From: Laspinema sp. D2d
GTDB taxonomy: Bacteria > Cyanobacteriota > Cyanobacteriia > Cyanobacteriales > Laspinemataceae
Reading direction: 5' to 3'
Length of the DNA: 64,000 nucleotides
Assembly: GCF_025370755.1 (NCBI RefSeq)
Contig: NZ_JAMXFC010000021.1
Span: 31,680-95,679, forward strand
Shown here: positions 1-9,728 of the stretch, one piece after another
Layout: each line of letters opens with the position of its first letter
How positions within the stretch are numbered: the first letter of the stretch is position 1
Made by a program: the position numbers and the translations under genes
The notes under the pieces: generated by a model
Databases searched by the model: none
Told to the model about the DNA's origin: nothing
Seen by the model: the letters and a program-made list of their open reading frames with translations, nothing else

Positions 1-3000
1 AGGGTCGATTATGAGCATTAAATAAATTGTAAACCTTAGCTGCTAGTTGTTTGGTATCAAATTCTTCCAGTAACTTTAAGGCAATTTGCCCCGAATGATA
101 TCCCGCATCAATTTCGCCTAACCCTGATAGAAATAAGCCGTAAAATGCATAAGCAAAGGCTGCTAGGCCGGAATTTCCTTCTTTAATGCAAAACTGAACC
201 ATCGTTAAAATGGTTTCAGGAAACATTTGCGGTTTCGCAAAGAAAATCGGGGCACAAAGGGTGGTTAAAATCCGCAATGCCGAGAGTTTATAAGGATCAC
301 TCAGGGTAGGAATTGTGTCGAGTTCGCTTAGAGAAGGAAGGGAAATGACTAAACTATCTTCGGGCTGAAGGGGAAGAAGTTCAGTCCCCAAGTTTTTCAA
401 AAGATCGAGTCCCTGCTCGATCGCCGGAAGCATTTGCAATTGTGCAATATAAATATGCATTTGGAGTTCGCAAACTTTGACGCGATCCAAGGGCAACAGG
501 GCCTGATTGAGAGCGAATTGCAAGAGGGTTCCTGCTTCTTCAAAGTTCCCATTTAAATATTCTAATTCGACGGCTTCAAGATGGAGGGAGAAGGTGAGGG
601 GGTAGTCTTCTTTCCAACTGTCAGGGGAGAGAAGTTGGAGTCCAACGGAGACATATTGGAGGGCGGCTTCGTAGGCGATCGCCGCTTTTGCTTTCTGACT
701 CGCAATCAGATTTAATTGAGCCAATTGATATTGTTCGCTGGGACTGGTAATCAGATCAACGGCTACGTTGAGTTGATTCACCAGATCAAAAACGATGACT
801 TCAATACCTTCTGGGGTCGTAGCTTGCAGCAGCAATTGACCAATTTTTAAATGGGTTTCTTGCTTTTGAGCTTCCGGAATTAAAGAATAAGCAGACTGTT
901 GAACGCGATCGTGCAAAAATTTATAGGCGATCGTGTTGGATTCATCTGAAATAGTTTCTCCTTCCGTCTTGAATGAATTTTCTGCAAATAGTGGAATTTT
1001 ATAGGCTTCCGAACCTGGTAAAATTAACCCTGCTTGTAAGGCATCCCATAACTGTGCTGCCGTCTCCTCTGGGGAGGTTTCATTCACGATCGCCAGAACT
1101 TCTAAATTAAACTGATTCCCAATACAGGCGGCTAATTTTAAAACTTTTTGGGTCAATTCTGGCAGGGTTTGTAGATTGCGGGCCACTAATTCAACTACAT
1201 TGCAATCCGTAATTCCCACCGATTGAATCTGCTGTAAACTCCAGTTCCAAGTCCCCGTTACAAAATCAAATTTTAATAACTTTTCACTATACAAAGTTTG
1301 TAATAACTGGGTCAAGAAAAAGGGATTTCCCCCCGTTTTATGATAAAGTAATTTGCCCAAGGAAACTAGGGCCAAGTTGTCCATTCCGCCTAAGGTATCG
1401 CGTATTAATTCGATGACATGAGACAGATCTAAGGGTTGGAGGACAATCTCATGAATAATTGTCCCTGCCTGCTTGATTTTTTCTAAGGTTTGCATCGTCG
1501 GATGGAGCGGAGATACTTCATTATCTCGATAAGCACCGACGAGAAGTAAGGATTGACTTTCACAGTCGCTCATCAGCTTCTCAATGAATTTTAAAGAGGC
1601 TGAATCGGCCCATTGTAAATCATCCAAAAAGATGACAAGAGGATGATTTTCTTGGGTAAAAACTCGGATAAATTTTTCAAATACGCGGTTAAATCTATTT
1701 TGAGTTTCAGTCGCACCTAAGTCGGGAACTGGGGGCTGAGGTCCAAGAATTTGTTCCAATTCTGGAATCACATCTATGATAACTTGGGCATTCTCTCCTA
1801 ATGCAGATAGAAGTTGGTTTTGCCAGTCCTCAAGTTGCTCTGAAGTTTCCGCTAGAATCTGTTGGGTTAATTTTAAAAAGGCTTGAGCAATGGCCGAATA
1901 GGGAATATGTCGCTGTAATTGGTCGAATTTTCCGGAAATAAAATATCCGGAAGCTCCTACAATCGGTTTATGAATTTCATTAATGACCCGGGTTTTCCCA
2001 ATTCCAGAATAACCGGAAAGCATAATAATTTCCGGGGTTATTGCTTTCTGACTGGGGGCTGGGTTTCCAGCGATTCGGTCAAAAGCTGCTAATAATTGAG
2101 CCACTTCTGCCTCCCGTCCATAAAGCTTTTCAGGAATCAAAAAATAGCTCGATTTGTCTAATTGACCCGGCGTAAAATCTTCGATTTTTCCCCGGTTGAG
2201 GAGTTGCTGGAGACAGCTTTCTAGGTCGGCTTTTAATCCTTCGGCGCTTTGGTATCGGTCCTCGGCATTTTTGGCAATAAGTTTCATGGCGATCGCCGAA
2301 ACTGCTTCCGGAATCTGCGGGTCAACCTGATGGGGTAGAACGGGCGCAACGGCAATATGACAGTGAATTAATTTGAGTGGATCATTGGATTCAAACGGTA
2401 ATTTCCCAGTGAGCATTTGATAGAAAGTGATGCCTAGGGAATAAAAGTCAGTCCGGTAGTCCAAAGAGCGATTCATCCGTCCCGTTTGCTCCGGGGACAT
2501 ATAATTGAGCGTCCCTTCAATTTGGTTGGGATTGCTGCTTTGATGGGTTTCTCGGGTCAGTCTCGTAGAAATGCTAAAATCGGTAATTTTAACTTGCTGA
2601 GTTTCAGAATTGATGATAATATTAGAAGGTTTAATATCTTTATGAATAATCTGATGTTGATGAAGTTCTCCCAGGGCTTTGGCGAGTTGAATGCCAATTT
2701 TTAGGGATTCTACAAGAGAAAGACTTTGAGATTCTAAGAGGTGATTGAGCGATCGCCCTCCCATATCCTCTACAACTAAGGCATACCCTTTTTTATAAGG
2801 TTCCAGACTGTAGGTTTGAATAATTCCATCTAGGTGCAGATTTTCGGTGATTTTATATTCATGACGCAAACGAGTAATTTCCGCCAGAGTGGGATACTCA
2901 GCTTTCAGAAACTTGATAATAACTGGAGTTTTGTGGGGTTGTTTAACCCCACGATAAACCATATTTTTAATTCCGGCTTGAACTTCTTCACAAATTTGGT

Positions 3001-3025
3001 AACCCGGCAATTCAATATACTGCAT
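1..3025 (-). CDS. Ser/Thr kinase with AAA-type ATPase module, C-terminus outside window
   Basis: About 1008 codons are visible; the 3' end lies beyond position 1. The ATG at 3025 (MQYIELPGYQICEEV) follows an AGGAG ribosome site. Residues about 5-265 are a protein kinase: the catalytic loop reads IIHKDIKPSN, the next motif is TDFSIS instead of DFG, and SPEQTGRMNR follows in the activation segment. Residues about 300-650 are a predicted ATPase of the NACHT/AAA type with Walker A GYSGIGKT and Walker B VIFLDDLQWAD. After that comes an alpha-helical, TPR-like region. Established for the family: such cyanobacterial proteins usually end in GAF plus histidine-kinase domains, giving a three-function signalling protein of about 1800 residues. 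That part cannot be seen here. The glycine-rich loop is poor, as in relatives. The input signal is unknown. Confidence 0.9.
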   Translation of the reverse strand, partial: MQYIELPGYQICEEVQAGIKNMVYRGVKQPHKTPVIIKFLKAEYPTLAEITRLRHEYKITENLHLDGIIQTYSLEPYKKGYALVVEDMGGRSLNHLLESQSLSLVESLKIGIQLAKALGELHQHQIIHKDIKPSNIIINSETQQVKITDFSISTRLTRETHQSSNPNQIEGTLNYMSPEQTGRMNRSLDYRTDFYSLGITFYQMLTGKLPFESNDPLKLIHCHIAVAPVLPHQVDPQIPEAVSAIAMKLIAKNAEDRYQSAEGLKADLESCLQQLLNRGKIEDFTPGQLDKSSYFLIPEKLYGREAEVAQLLAAFDRIAGNPAPSQKAITPEIIMLSGYSGIGKTRVINEIHKPIVGASGYFISGKFDQLQRHIPYSAIAQAFLKLTQQILAETSEQLEDWQNQLLSALGENAQVIIDVIPELEQILGPQPPVPDLGATETQNRFNRVFEKFIRVFTQENHPLVIFLDDLQWADSASLKFIEKLMSDCESQSLLLVGAYRDNEVSPLHPTMQTLEKIKQAGTIIHEIVLQPLDLSHVIELIRDTLGGMDNLALVSLGKLLYHKTGGNPFFLTQLLQTLYSEKLLKFDFVTGTWNWSLQQIQSVGITDCNVVELVARNLQTLPELTQKVLKLAACIGNQFNLEVLAIVNETSPEETAAQLWDALQAGLILPGSEAYKIPLFAENSFKTEGETISDESNTIAYKFLHDRVQQSAYSLIPEAQKQETHLKIGQLLLQATTPEGIEVIVFDLVNQLNVAVDLITSPSEQYQLAQLNLIASQKAKAAIAYEAALQYVSVGLQLLSPDSWKEDYPLTFSLHLEAVELEYLNGNFEEAGTLLQFALNQALLPLDRVKVCELQMHIYIAQLQMLPAIEQGLDLLKNLGTELLPLQPEDSLVISLPSLSELDTIPTLSDPYKLSALRILTTLCAPIFFAKPQMFPETILTMVQFCIKEGNSGLAAFAYAFYGLFLSGLGEIDAGYHSGQIALKLLEEFDTKQLAAKVYNLFNAHNRP

Positions 3026-4139
3026 TGTTTTTTCTCCTGCTGTCAATTAGATTTATTCCGGGTCTGGGCTAGATGTTAGGGCTAAAAATAGGGTAAAAAC
3101 TTGATGATTTCTATAAGTTATGGGGTTGAGTAGAGCGGAGAATGAGTCTGCACCCTGCTTGGTCTGAATGCCCCTGGAGGCTCTGGCGATCGCTAGTGGG
3201 GTATCGGGAAAAATAAATATTTAATCAACCCGACATCTGTTCTTTCAGTGTAAACTTAAATACCGCTTAAAAGTGCGGGTTTTACAAATTTTAACAAATA
3301 GGGAAATTTTAAATTGATCTAAATTAATGCCAAAGCCAAGTGTGTGGCAGCAAAGCTATAATTTAAAACTATAAAAGTTTGTTAAAATACGGGTTTACCG
3401 TTGAAAAATCTAGGCAGGGAGGCGGTTTCCTGTCCTATTACAAATCCCTAATAGAGATAGGGCCTCATGATTGACGATGGCAAGTACCTTGGGGTGGGGT
3501 CTAATGGGGATCGCTTTGTGGGGGAATTTAAGTGTCAGTCAGGAACGGGAGTTACGAAATGAATAGAACCTGAGATCGCCCTGGGGTTGAACTATTGATT
3601 TCTCTTTAAGGAAATTCACGGATGGAATGTCCAAGTATTGTTAGAGAACCCTTGTAAAATTAGCTTTAAAGGGTTATCTGATACGGAATAGGGTACTGAT
3701 CGTCTGAAAAACTCACCCCCTCAAGGGTGGAACTACAAGGACCAATCCTGCCTACGCAGGCTGAAGAGCAAATCGACTTTTAACAACCGGATTTAGTATG
3801 ATATTATCAAAGCTGTGCTTTCCGGGAGAGAAATTTTTTGGAGGGATTTAGGCCCCCCAATTATAGCCAAAGAGCAAAAGATTACCGCTGAGTGTGATAT
3901 CCGAATGTGAGACACAGGGCTAGAAGTGAGAAACAAGAACGGGTCTCATTTTGGGGTGAACCGACGGATCCGAGCCATTCCCACCAGGGAGATGACTCGG
4001 AGAAACATCAATCTGTAAAGGCGTGGGGCTATAAAAAAAGGGGGGTAAGGCAATAGAAACCGGGTGTTCTCCCCCGAGGGATAGATGAGAACCGGAGTGG
4101 TTCTGTAGGAACCCGGTTTCAGGGAGGACTACCTTGAGG
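3026..4139. other. Long gene-free spacer
   Basis: About 1.1 kb between two minus-strand genes. I see no convincing gene. It holds AT-rich DNA at 3230-3400 that could carry the promoter of the kinase gene, a 31-codon ORF at 3467-3562 with faint MORN-like wording, and at 4055-4122 a pair of CCCGG-centred palindromic boxes described separately. Confidence 0.5.
4055..4122. repeat. Dispersed two-box palindromic repeat, copy 1
   Basis: A GAAACCGGGT box at 4056 and a GGAACCCGGTTTC box ending at 4120 have centres 52 bp apart. The same arrangement recurs at 56382-56449 and 57462-57529. The boxes are inverted copies of each other, so the unit can form a large hairpin in RNA or single-stranded DNA. It sits just 3' of the sugar-nucleotide pyrophosphorylase gene. 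Confidence 0.6.
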
Positions 4140-5309
4140 CTAAGGGCGACCTTCACTTTCGAGGAGTTCAGCGATCGCCCTGCCTTCCTCGGGGGTATTC
4201 ACAGGAATCGCCTGACGAGTGTCCGTAATCAACCAATCCAGGGCCGCTGCTTGGACATCAATGGAGGCACCTGTTTTATCGACGCAGTAGCGCCCAAACA
4301 CCAGCTTGTCCACTAGGCGGACCCCTGGACCTAAGCGAGAATATTCAAAAATTACGCTATTTTCCACCGTTGCGCCACTGCAAATGCGGCAACTAGGCCC
4401 GATCATGGAAGGTCCTATAATTTTGGCCCCATCTTCAATTTGGGTCATAGCCCCAATGTAAACCGGCCCTTTAATATCAACCTTATCTAGGTTAACGGAC
4501 ACATTTAAGCCGGTGTAAACCCCGGGAATGACTTCTTTGCCAGGAATCGAGACATTTTGGATTTCTCCGGTTAACACCCCGCGAATTGCGCGCCAATAGT
4601 CCGGCACTTTTCCAATATCCACCCATTGGAAATCCATCGCAATGCCGTAGAACGGAGCACCCATTTCCACCAGTTGCGGGAATAACTCACCCCCGATGTC
4701 ATATTCTTTGCCCGAGGGGATATAATTCAACACTTCGGGCTCAAAAATATAAATACCCGTGTTAATGTCGGTGCTCATGGCTTCTTCTACGGACGGTTTT
4801 TCTTGGAACTGCTTGACGCGGCCCGTTTCATCCGTAACAATTACCCCATAACTGGAGACTTCTTCCCGGGGGACAGATTTCATAACAATCGTGGCGATCG
4901 AGCCTTTTTCTTTGTGCCAGCGGACTGCTTCGGTTAAGTCCAGATCAATTAACGCATCTCCACAAAGCACGACAAAGGTATCATCGAAAAAGGGGTTAAA
5001 GTCTTGGATACGCTTCATGCCGCCCGCACTTCCAAGTGCCTCCCCGACGAGTTCGCCATCAACAATCCGACCTTCAAAGGAATAGCCAATTTCCACGCCA
5101 AATCTTTGTCCATCCCGGAAATAGTTTTCAATTTCGTTGGCGAGGTGGCTAACGTTGACCATGATTTGGTTAAAACCATGCTGGCGAAGCAATTCCACTA
5201 AAAACTCCATCACTGGTTTTTGCAGGATGGGAATCATCGGTTTGGGGGTGGTGTATGTAATCGGACGGACTCGGGTACCCTTACCCGCTGCCAGAATCAT
5301 GGCTTTCAT
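4140..5309 (-). CDS. Nucleotidyltransferase, probable mannose-1-phosphate guanylyltransferase
   Basis: A 389-residue sugar-nucleotide pyrophosphorylase. It should make an NDP-sugar (probably GDP-mannose) plus pyrophosphate from NTP and a sugar 1-phosphate in the cytoplasm. Residues about 1-235 form the Rossmann-like transferase domain with the signature GKGTRVRPITYTTPKP at residues 9-24. Further motifs are LCGDALIDLD for metal and substrate and FQEKP, the usual sugar-binding stretch. Residues about 255-350 are a left-handed beta-helix with hexapeptide-like repeats (IGPSMIGPSCRI). Length and order match the short cyanobacterial Mpg-type protein, not the 840-residue form fused to a phosphomannomutase. 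The exact nucleotide and sugar cannot be read from sequence. The product would feed the polysaccharide and glycoprotein glycosyltransferases encoded nearby. Confidence 0.85.
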   Translation of the reverse strand: MKAMILAAGKGTRVRPITYTTPKPMIPILQKPVMEFLVELLRQHGFNQIMVNVSHLANEIENYFRDGQRFGVEIGYSFEGRIVDGELVGEALGSAGGMKRIQDFNPFFDDTFVVLCGDALIDLDLTEAVRWHKEKGSIATIVMKSVPREEVSSYGVIVTDETGRVKQFQEKPSVEEAMSTDINTGIYIFEPEVLNYIPSGKEYDIGGELFPQLVEMGAPFYGIAMDFQWVDIGKVPDYWRAIRGVLTGEIQNVSIPGKEVIPGVYTGLNVSVNLDKVDIKGPVYIGAMTQIEDGAKIIGPSMIGPSCRICSGATVENSVIFEYSRLGPGVRLVDKLVFGRYCVDKTGASIDVQAAALDWLITDTRQAIPVNTPEEGRAIAELLESEGRP

Positions 5310-5561
5310 AGATATTTTTCTCTTATCCTTGAGCCTATCAATTTTAACGAATTAATGTTTTGAAATTGCAAAAAGTTGTTATCTTTTAGTCGTGATCATA
5401 AACTCAAGGTCCAACCCTGGGAATGAGGCTTCTGGGGAGGAGTTGAGCGATCGCCTAGTAATTCCCAGTCCTGTGGCCCTTCATCGCTTCGATTGCGGAG
5501 TCGGTGGGTGGCAAGGTACTTCCGGTTCGGAGGTGGTCCGGTTCAGAGGAACCGTATCGGG

Positions 5562-6425
5562 TTAGACCATTGCCTCATTTAAAGTAGGTGGGCTATCGAG
5601 GGGGACTGCATCAACGATCGCCCGGATTTTTAGGTCTCCGTAGAATTGTTCTTGAGACAGTTCAACCTTAGACTGAGCCGATAATAGGAGGAGGGCGGAA
5701 AAGACCCCCACGCGGTCATTGGACGTAGGGAGGGACTGGGAATCGACAGATTCTCCAGAAGGGCGATCGCCTCGCTGGTCCATCAACCCCTCTAAAAGCG
5801 CCTCCAATTCTAACCAAGGTTCACAGAGGTCCAGTTTTTCCGCGTAGGCCAACAAAAATTGAGTGAGGCGATCGGCCACTTCCGAGATATTTTCTTGTTC
5901 CGCTAACTCCGTTAGTGCCCGAACCGTACTCGCCGTAGACTTCGATCCGCCATGTCGTTTCGCACGGCGGCGAGGCGGCGTTTCGATCGCCATTGACATC
6001 AACTGCAATTGTTCAATCAACTCTTGAAGCGTCACCCGGCGTTTTTTAGGCGTGGGTGCGACCGCCCGTCGTTTGAGTTGCAATTCTAGCTGTCTGGGAA
6101 CATTCCCCCCTTGTCCTTCCCCATCCATCGGATCCAGAAGTTCCCCATCTTCCTCCTCCGAGGCATTCGGGTCATCCAGTAGAGATTCTGAACGGGCCAG
6201 AGCATCCGCTTTCAGTAAAACTAACATTGAGGCATATAGAAAGGCTTGTCCCGTCTCCGATAACGCCGCTTCCCGCTCAACGCGGCCCGCTTCATGAACT
6301 TGAGACAGTCTGCTGAGATATCGGTCAATCACCTCAATCACTTGGACATCCCAGGGATCGATTTCTCCAGTTTGTGCCAACTCGATGAGGAGTGAGATCG
6401 CATTTTGAGCTAAAGAACCAGTCAT
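5562..6425 (-). CDS. scpA: Segregation and condensation protein A
   Basis: A 287-residue ScpA (kleisin) subunit. Kleisins bridge the SMC heads and, with ScpB, form the bacterial condensin that organises the chromosome. The N-terminal helical stretch AISLLIELAQTGEIDPWDVQVIEVIDRY matches the kleisin N-terminal family opening (split here: AISLLIELAQ then TGEIDPWDVQ). An acidic, poorly conserved middle at residues about 85-110 is followed by a basic patch (KRRVTLQELI) and a C-terminal winged-helix-like part rich in Leu and Glu (SKVELSQEQFYGDL). The start ATG at 6425 is followed at once by the conserved segment. No scpB or smc gene lies nearby, as is common in cyanobacteria where these genes are scattered. 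Confidence 0.88.
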   Translation of the reverse strand: MTGSLAQNAISLLIELAQTGEIDPWDVQVIEVIDRYLSRLSQVHEAGRVEREAALSETGQAFLYASMLVLLKADALARSESLLDDPNASEEEDGELLDPMDGEGQGGNVPRQLELQLKRRAVAPTPKKRRVTLQELIEQLQLMSMAIETPPRRRAKRHGGSKSTASTVRALTELAEQENISEVADRLTQFLLAYAEKLDLCEPWLELEALLEGLMDQRGDRPSGESVDSQSLPTSNDRVGVFSALLLLSAQSKVELSQEQFYGDLKIRAIVDAVPLDSPPTLNEAMV

Positions 6426-6917
6426 ATCCCTTTTTGATTTTAAAAATTAAAGTGGGTGCAGCGTGGGTGTTCAACCGTTTGATTATATCATTGTTAAAGA
6501 CTGGCCTGCCCCTTGGTGGGGTTGCCAGGTGAAGCTCAACGCAACCGAGTTTTCCCCGTGAAAATAGCGGTTTAAACGATTGGCAACCCTTGATAAAAGC
6601 TTGATCCGTTAATTAATTCTGATGCCCTGACCTGGGGTCCACAGATGCCGAGATGCCCAGAAGGTCTACTCTTAATGAATCGGGGTGATGAGATCCTTGA
6701 ACTGGAGGACCTGGGCAAACAGGTTCAGTATCGCTAAGATTTTACCGCTGCTCTAAATTCTAGGGTTGAGTCGCTTTCTCGACCCATTATTTAGACTTAT
6801 TGCAGCATTCTGTCAAGCCAGGGATTCGGAGGTTGGGGCGATCGCGCCGTCAGGATATCCAGAGAATAGAATTTTTCCCGCTTCTAACTCCAAGCCTTTC
6901 AAAATGCTAGAGGGGTT
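6426..6917. other. Gene-free spacer
   Basis: About 490 bp between scpA and the GT61 gene. It contains one GCGATCGC site near 6840. I see no ORF with coding character, no strong terminator and no RNA gene. Confidence 0.4.
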
Positions 6918-8072
6918 TTATTTCACCAAATAAGCTAAAGCTTTACGGAGTAAAGATAGATTAACTGTAAAGTCAAACTTACATAAACCGGAATTTTTTT
7001 GCAGGGGATGTGTTGTGGGACCAACCAGATAGTGATGCTCCAAACCGAGCACCTGAGACAGGGCAAAAAAATAGGATCTTAAATGTCCAAGAGACATCAA
7101 TTCTAAAACCTTGGTTCCGGGTTGACAGAAGACCAGATTTGTAAGAGCGGCTCCATGAGGTGCCACAATAACAGCCGCTTCATGAAACACTTGAGGTTGA
7201 TTAGGTTCTTGATCAGGATTATATAATTCAAAGCCATATTCTTCGAGCAGAGGATAAAGTTCTAGCTCATTCGCAATCTTGCGAGTTCCTGTTGGACGCG
7301 GTATGTACAAACGCCGTTGCGGCTGACTGGGTTTGAGTTTGACAAGCTGCTGCATAAAATCGACAACCCAACGAGGATAATGGGCCTGTAAGCCGGGGTG
7401 AGTCGTTGCAATTAAAAGATCCGGTTGGATTCCTTTTTGACGCTGAGACCAAATACATTTAGACTCATCAATTCCCAGTTTTCTAAAAATATTCCAAGCA
7501 TTTTCTGAAATCGGCTTAGGAGCTAAAATCCAATCTACTTCCTTTAAACTAAATCCTGCCTTTTCAAATAAATGCAGACGGGGCAATGATTCTAGTAAAA
7601 AATGACAGTAATTATTGGAGGCATTAGTCATTAATGAAAAACAAGTGCCAGTAATGGATTCAATGGGGTATTTTTCACGAGGTAAATGAGCATACTCCAA
7701 TCGATTGCGATGATAGGATAAGTCAGGGAGAAACAGATTACTGCTCGTGAAGGTATAACCCTGAATATCCATCACCTGACCTTTGGGGATTTCAATGACT
7801 CCTGTTTCGGGAATATGCGATCGCATATTCTTGGTAAAATCAACGGACTTTTTACCCCAATTATGAGTCTTGGTCCGATCCCAGTCACAAGACAAACGGG
7901 GATAAACAAGATGCCACGTTCCCTCTTGTTGACAATAATCTTGATAACTAATCCAGTCTCGTGCTAATCCAGTGGGACCACAAGCGTCTGCCGGAGAGTG
8001 ATCTAACCACGAACGTAGTTGGCCGAAGGTTTTCCGTTTAGCACGGCGCAAGAGTGAAATAGGATCAGGCAT
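6918..8072 (-). CDS. Glycosyltransferase family 61 protein
   Basis: A 384-residue member of the GT61 (DUF563) family, enzymes that add pentoses or N-acetylglucosamine to glycans. The C-terminal signature is clear: VIVAPHGAALTNLVFCQPG, then TKVLELMS, where the PHGA-x-LTN motif lies in the nucleotide-sugar site. Upstream are the family-like CHFLLESLPRLHLFEKAG and RRLYIPRPTG. I placed the start at the ATG of MPDPISLLRRAK at 8072. An in-frame GTG at 8147 would add 25 residues of low quality, and neither start has a good ribosome site. No signal peptide is evident. It stands alone on the minus strand; acceptor and sugar are unknown. The likely role is exopolysaccharide or lipopolysaccharide decoration. 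Confidence 0.82.
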   Translation of the reverse strand: MPDPISLLRRAKRKTFGQLRSWLDHSPADACGPTGLARDWISYQDYCQQEGTWHLVYPRLSCDWDRTKTHNWGKKSVDFTKNMRSHIPETGVIEIPKGQVMDIQGYTFTSSNLFLPDLSYHRNRLEYAHLPREKYPIESITGTCFSLMTNASNNYCHFLLESLPRLHLFEKAGFSLKEVDWILAPKPISENAWNIFRKLGIDESKCIWSQRQKGIQPDLLIATTHPGLQAHYPRWVVDFMQQLVKLKPSQPQRRLYIPRPTGTRKIANELELYPLLEEYGFELYNPDQEPNQPQVFHEAAVIVAPHGAALTNLVFCQPGTKVLELMSLGHLRSYFFALSQVLGLEHHYLVGPTTHPLQKNSGLCKFDFTVNLSLLRKALAYLVK

Positions 8073-8792
8073 AATCACAATCTTGAGAATGGGATATAAA
8101 TGGGATATTAATGAGGTATTATTCTTGATTATCCCTCTGGAAGTCACCCTGGAAAAACCCTGGTCTTGACGGAATTCTCAAACTCTGACCGGGAAGCGCG
8201 ATCGCCACGGTTTTTATAAAGATAACTCAAAAATCCTATCAGATGCGCCTAAGTTTCTCCTGAAGTGGAGATACCGCGATCGCCATCTGTTGAAAAAAAC
8301 TTCAAGGGGGATATTTAAGAATTGACCCTACAGTTAGGGGTAGATGTTAATCTTCCTTTAGTCCTGCCCAGATCAGGTGCATTGGTCGATGAGGGGATGA
8401 CCGATTCTCAGAAATTAGTAAGAGACTTAGCTGGGTTCAAATTTAGCCCAGGTTCCTGATCGGGCCCGGGTTGAGTTGCGGATGATGAGGGGCGCTTCTC
8501 TAAACTCCGGGTCCAGGGGAATGAAAAATCCTCCTAAAACACCGCTGAGGAATAGTCATGACAAAAATTATCCCCTGTTTTTGGGTAAACCGGAACGCTC
8601 TCTTACGGAGGCGATCGCCAGGGGTGATAATTTTAAACTTGAAAATTCCTTAAGATCTGGGTTTGAAGAGGATGACCAGACTTATTAATGAAAAAGGGGA
8701 TGCACCAAGAGAACAGATTGAAGAAGAGGATGCACCCAAACAACCCATTGACAGTCCCGATCACTTAGACTCAGTTCTGTAGCCATTGGGAT
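8073..8792. other. Spacer with two overlapping small ORFs
   Basis: About 720 bp between the GT61 and PEP-CTERM genes. Two short plus-strand frames lie at its right end: 8482-8688 (basic, then RSLTEAIARGDNFKLENSL) and 8672-8782 (36 codons, acidic, Pro-rich, EKGDAPREQIEEEDAPKQP). They overlap in different frames and could be one broken small gene. Neither has a clear ribosome site, so I do not call a gene. Confidence 0.3.
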
Positions 8793-9083
8793 TTACTTGT
8801 CTGCCACCGGACGTCTTTTTTGCGAAGAGACAATTCCAAGACCCGAGAGGATAATGGCAGTGACCATGCCCGGTTCGGGAATTTTTTGGCTAGGGGCGGG
8901 TTCCCATTCTATGGTGCTTGCCCCTCTCAATGTACACTGCTCCGCTACAGAGCAATCCATTGTAATGCCCTGATGTGGGCTAGAAATCTCAGGGGAAGCA
9001 GCGGATACGGGTGTAAACCCACTCAGTCCGATTTGAACGACAGATAGAGAGACCAATCCCAGAGCTAGTTTTAAAAATCTCAT
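8793..9083 (-). CDS. Small PEP-CTERM sorting-signal protein
   Basis: A 96-residue exported protein. The start is a hydrophobic signal peptide (MRFLKLALGLVSLSVVQIG, then GFTPVSA and a probable cleavage site). The middle is short and holds two cysteines (MDCSVAEQC). The C-terminus is the tripartite PEP-CTERM signal: IPEPG, a hydrophobic helix (MVTAIILSGLGIV) and a basic tail (SQKRRPVADK). Such proteins are processed by exosortase and delivered to the envelope or exopolysaccharide. Apart from the two signals the mature part is only about 45 residues, so it may be a truncated or minimal member. I chose the ATG at 9083 over the in-frame GTG at 9092, which adds three residues. No exosortase gene is in the window. 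Confidence 0.7.
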   Translation of the reverse strand: MRFLKLALGLVSLSVVQIGLSGFTPVSAASPEISSPHQGITMDCSVAEQCTLRGASTIEWEPAPSQKIPEPGMVTAIILSGLGIVSSQKRRPVADK

Positions 9084-9118
9084 TGACTTCACTGAATTTG
9101 TTGACGACTTATGCTGCT

Positions 9119-9146
9119 ATTATCAGAATCTTCTAAAATTGCTCAA
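9119..9146 (-). promoter_or_regulatory. Candidate promoter of the PEP-CTERM gene
   Basis: Read on the minus strand, TTGAGC (9146-9141) is followed after 16 bp by GATAAT (9124-9119). This sits about 35 bp upstream of the ATG at 9083, the right place for a vegetative sigma-70-type promoter. Confidence 0.4.
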
Positions 9147-9675
9147 GTGTCGTTAGGGTTACTCACTGCGGTTTCGTGTTTGTGATCGGGTTGATGCTGT
9201 GAGTGAAGTCACATCAGCCTTCCCCAGCAGCGATCGCGGTTCATTTGTGAATCGGATAGAGCGTTACAAACTGAAGGCAGATTGTCCTCACTCAATTCCT
9301 TGCTGAGACTAATTTAATTAGAAAATTGGGGAGATTCATCTGTCTTGGGTGAGATTGTTAGGTGAGAGAATTGGACGCTTTTGTGAACCTAAAGATAGAG
9401 TTCACAAGCCCAAGGATTCAACTCTAAGTCAAGAAATTGGCTTAACTGTTAGGATGATTCCTTGAGTCTGAAATAGAAGGTGCAGGTTTACAATACCCCC
9501 AGAACGATAGAGGGTCAGGACGCGGTTGTAATCTGTCGGGTGGAACATTTTTGTAGAGACAAACTCAGTCTAACTCCACCGTCATTGAGGTGGAATCCTA
9601 CAGCATTCTGTTCTCGTGGGGCTGCTAAACCTGCAAGCCGTGAGAAGGGATAGAGTGCCCTCGACCTGGAATAGA

Positions 9676-9714
9676 AATAGCCGGAGCTCTCTGGAATAGA
9701 GAGCTCCGGCTATT
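9676..9714 (-). terminator. Intrinsic-type terminator of the GH57 gene
   Basis: A perfect 16-bp inverted repeat (AATAGCCGGAGCTCTC and its complement) with a 7-nt loop. It begins 14 bp after the GH57 stop codon. On the minus strand it is followed by TTCTATT, a weak U-rich stretch. Confidence 0.75.
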
Positions 9715-9728
9715 AGATGGGATAGGAA

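Larger units (their letters stand above)
9084..9728. other. Spacer between PEP-CTERM and GH57 genes
   Basis: About 640 bp, no gene seen. It includes the PEP-CTERM promoter candidate, a short hairpin at 9575-9594 (TCCACC, 8-nt loop, GGTGGA) and the strong terminator at 9676-9714. Confidence 0.4.

Noticed and set aside
5004..5355. Plus-strand ORFs opposite the sugar-nucleotide pyrophosphorylase
   Set aside because: They lie antisense to a clearly conserved coding region and have no supporting features.
9575..9594. TCCACC/GGTGGA hairpin, considered as the right end of an IS200/IS605 element
   Set aside because: No TnpA or TnpB remnant and no left end are visible; one short hairpin is not enough.
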